Shown here: positions 13,531 through 14,655 of the stretch, in pieces
How the letters are laid out: every line of letters starts with the position of its first letter
Numbering within the stretch: the first letter of the stretch is position 1
From: Clostridiales bacterium
Lineage (GTDB): Bacteria > Bacillota > Clostridia > Oscillospirales > Oscillospiraceae
NCBI GenBank assembly: GCA_003533405.1
Contig: DQDL01000114.1
Location: 1 to 14,655 of the forward strand
Reading direction: 5' to 3'
DNA length: 14,655 bases
Position numbers and translations under genes: made by a program
Notes under the pieces: generated by a model
The model's database searches: none
The model's input: the letters and a program-made list of their open reading frames with translations, nothing else
What the model was told of the DNA's origin: nothing

Positions 13531-14055
13531 TCAAAGTTTGGGTTTCTGACCTCTTTGCTTTTTCATAGACAAAAAAGTCAGAACTATCACTGCAAAATTT
13601 AGAGTAATAAGTGTGTAGGTTGTCGTTCTTCTTGATTGTGCCATTTTGTTGAAGTAGCTATTATAATCATCCAAAGAATAAATCACTTGTGTATCAGTTC
13701 TCAGCGAAGTAATATCAACAAATCTGACTTTATCTAACTGTTCAGCTTTATAATTCTCAATCGTAAAATAAATCTTTTGCCCGGGCTGCAAGTTCCTCAC
13801 TTTATCTAGGTCGATTTGTTTGCTTACACTCGATCTTATCATAAAATAAGTTTCTGCTTCGTTAATATGGATCTGTGGATAGATGCTTTCTTCTGTTTCA
13901 TTCACAACAACATATTTAACAGTTGCCGAAAAAGCCGTCGTCGTTTCCTCAGACTGCCTACCACTTTCCTCAAAGAAAGCAGTCGCAAGAATCAACATAA
14001 TAAGTGTAATCACAGAAACAGCAAGAATCACAGACTTTCCTTTATAACTACGCAT
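13531..14055 (-). CDS. Bitopic membrane protein with large extracytoplasmic domain
   Basis: 174 residues with a membrane segment at each end: about 7-26 (SVILAVSVITLIMLILATAF) and about 148-166 (TLITLNFAVIVLTFLSM), followed by a basic tail (KKQRGQKPKL). The region between (about 27-145) should lie outside the cell membrane and is strand-rich: FSATVKYVVVNETEESIYP, YFMIRSSVSKQIDLDKVRNL, PGQKIYFTIENYKAEQLDKV. Start ATG 14055 has GGAG five bases upstream; a longer frame to 14097 would overlap the hicB stop. It starts 16 bases after hicB, so they are probably co-transcribed. AT-rich (about a third GC in one line counted). The topology would suit an immunity protein against a membrane- or wall-acting toxin; no family recognised. 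Confidence 0.75.
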   Translation of the reverse strand: MRSYKGKSVILAVSVITLIMLILATAFFEESGRQSEETTTAFSATVKYVVVNETEESIYPQIHINEAETYFMIRSSVSKQIDLDKVRNLQPGQKIYFTIENYKAEQLDKVRFVDITSLRTDTQVIYSLDDYNSYFNKMAQSRRTTTYTLITLNFAVIVLTFLSMKKQRGQKPKL

Positions 14056-14071
14056 ATATTCTCCTTGTCCG

Positions 14072-14359
14072 CTAGAGCTCAACAACATTTTTGCCAAACA
14101 GCTTTCCGTTTCTTTCTTCCAACTGCGCTGTTATAAGAAATAGCTTTTGATTTTCGCTTACGGCTATCTGACCGGCAGATGATGCCTGCGGCACTTCGTC
14201 TACAGGCATCCCATGCAAAGCCAGTTCTAATGCTTCTTCTGCGTACTTCATCCCGTCCGGTTCATTGTCGGCACAGGTCAATGCAGGCGGCACATCGGGA
14301 AACGAAATGCATATCCCGTCACTGTCGTATTGAAATACAGCATAATATGAAAGCTTCAT
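14072..14359 (-). CDS. hicB: HicB-like antitoxin-family protein, no HicA partner
   Basis: 95 residues. The N-terminal half has the HicB fold signature: YYAVFQYDSDGICISFPDVP, then ALTCADNEPDGMKYAEEALE and LALHGM. The C-terminal part (QIAVSENQKLFLITAQLEER) lacks an obvious ribbon-helix-helix or HTH DNA-binding motif. HicB normally neutralises HicA, a small mRNA-cleaving toxin encoded next to it; no 50-70 residue HicA-like frame flanks this gene, since metG's terminator lies upstream and a membrane protein downstream. Start ATG 14359 is chosen because GAGGTG lies four bases before it; the TTG one codon earlier is less likely. It may be a solitary HicB relative with another role. Confidence 0.82.
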   Translation of the reverse strand: MKLSYYAVFQYDSDGICISFPDVPPALTCADNEPDGMKYAEEALELALHGMPVDEVPQASSAGQIAVSENQKLFLITAQLEERNGKLFGKNVVEL

Positions 14360-14407
14360 CAAACACCTCTATTTTTGTCGCCATAATTCGGCAGCTTACA
14401 TTTCTGA

Positions 14408-14439
14408 AAAAGGGCAATTCCGATCGGAATTGCCCTTTT
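14408..14439. terminator. Bidirectional terminator after metG
   Basis: A perfect 32-base palindrome (arms 14408-14423 and 14424-14439) with an A-run on the left and a T-run on the right. It ends the metG transcript and separates it from hicB. Confidence 0.9.
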
Positions 14440-14446
14440 ATTCTTA

Positions 14447-14655
14447 TTAATACAGCTTTGCGCCGGCGGGGATGTGGGGGTCGACCATCAGCAGATGCAG
14501 CTTCTCTGCGCCTTCCTCGTGGTGCACGGCGGAGATCAACATACCGCAGGAGTCGATGCCCATCATCGCTCTCGGAGGCAGATTGGTGATTGCAATGCAG
14601 GTCTTACCAACCAGTTCTTCCGGCTCATAATACTCGTGAATACCACTCAAAATGA
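14447..14655 (-). CDS. metG: Methionyl-tRNA synthetase, C-terminal tRNA-binding domain (5' part outside window)
   Basis: The last 69 or so residues of a frame that is open to the right edge of the window. SGIHEYYEPEELVGKTCIAI, then TNLPPRAMMGIDSCGMLISA and a terminal VDPHIPAGAKLY match the EMAP-II-like tRNA-binding domain at the C-terminus of many bacterial MetRS enzymes. MetRS charges tRNA-Met in the cytoplasm; this domain dimerises and helps hold tRNA. A stand-alone protein of the same domain, or a PheT-type domain, is possible in principle, but the GMxLSA-type block followed by PGAKL favours MetG. The gene's start is not in the window. Confidence 0.88.
   Translation of the reverse strand, partial: ILSGIHEYYEPEELVGKTCIAITNLPPRAMMGIDSCGMLISAVHHEEGAEKLHLLMVDPHIPAGAKLY

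Noticed and set aside
14363..14446. A hidden hicA gene between metG and hicB
   Set aside because: The gap is only about 85 bases and contains the palindromic terminator, too short for a 50-70 residue HicA.

Overview
The window looks like a chromosomal stretch from a gut-type Clostridia (Bacillota) genome of middling GC. The evidence is strong AGGAGG-like ribosome binding sites, sigma-A promoters with perfect or near-perfect TTGACA boxes, a WapA/Rhs-type secreted giant, a HicB-like protein and a Gram-positive-style MetG tail. This assignment is inference; there is no rRNA or other marker in the window. Only the left-most gene is on the plus strand; everything else reads on the minus strand.

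Layout from left to right: the 3' part of a glycerate 2-kinase gene (1-923, plus) ends in a bidirectional terminator shared with a convergent HTH/zinc-ribbon regulator (959-1402). Next come an unrecognised 198-residue protein (1469-2065) and a PnuC-family vitamin transporter (2139-2816) whose leader (2817-2934) carries a hairpin followed by an intrinsic terminator, a possible attenuator or riboswitch. From about 2975 to 14055 lies a polymorphic-toxin (Rhs/WapA) island. At the right edge are an orphan HicB-like protein, another bidirectional terminator and the C-terminal end of methionyl-tRNA synthetase.

The Rhs island is the centre of interest. Read in the direction of transcription (right to left) it contains a membrane protein (13531-14055), a second membrane-anchored protein (12761-13318), a full-length 2076-residue secreted Rhs/YD-repeat protein with a variable C-terminal tip (6353-12583), two companion genes (a membrane-anchored or exported protein and a TPR membrane protein), an orphan Rhs C-terminal cassette that repeats the core and then switches to a different tip (3889-4917), its putative immunity gene with a PH-like fold (3388-3864), and a third, tipless core fragment (about 2976-3328). 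The core copies are collinear with the full gene and highly similar, which gives the homology needed to swap tips.

Four nearly identical terminator hairpins (13-bp perfect stem, differing loops) punctuate the island, each just after the end of a minus-strand cassette gene. At two of the four, the hairpin is fused to a related promoter, making an intergenic module of about 89 bp; the full-length rhs gene has an unrelated TTGACA promoter at the same place. The repeated terminator/promoter punctuation and the homologous cores together suggest a modular cassette system for replacing toxin tips and stockpiling immunity genes. That mechanism is inferred; the repeats are directly visible.
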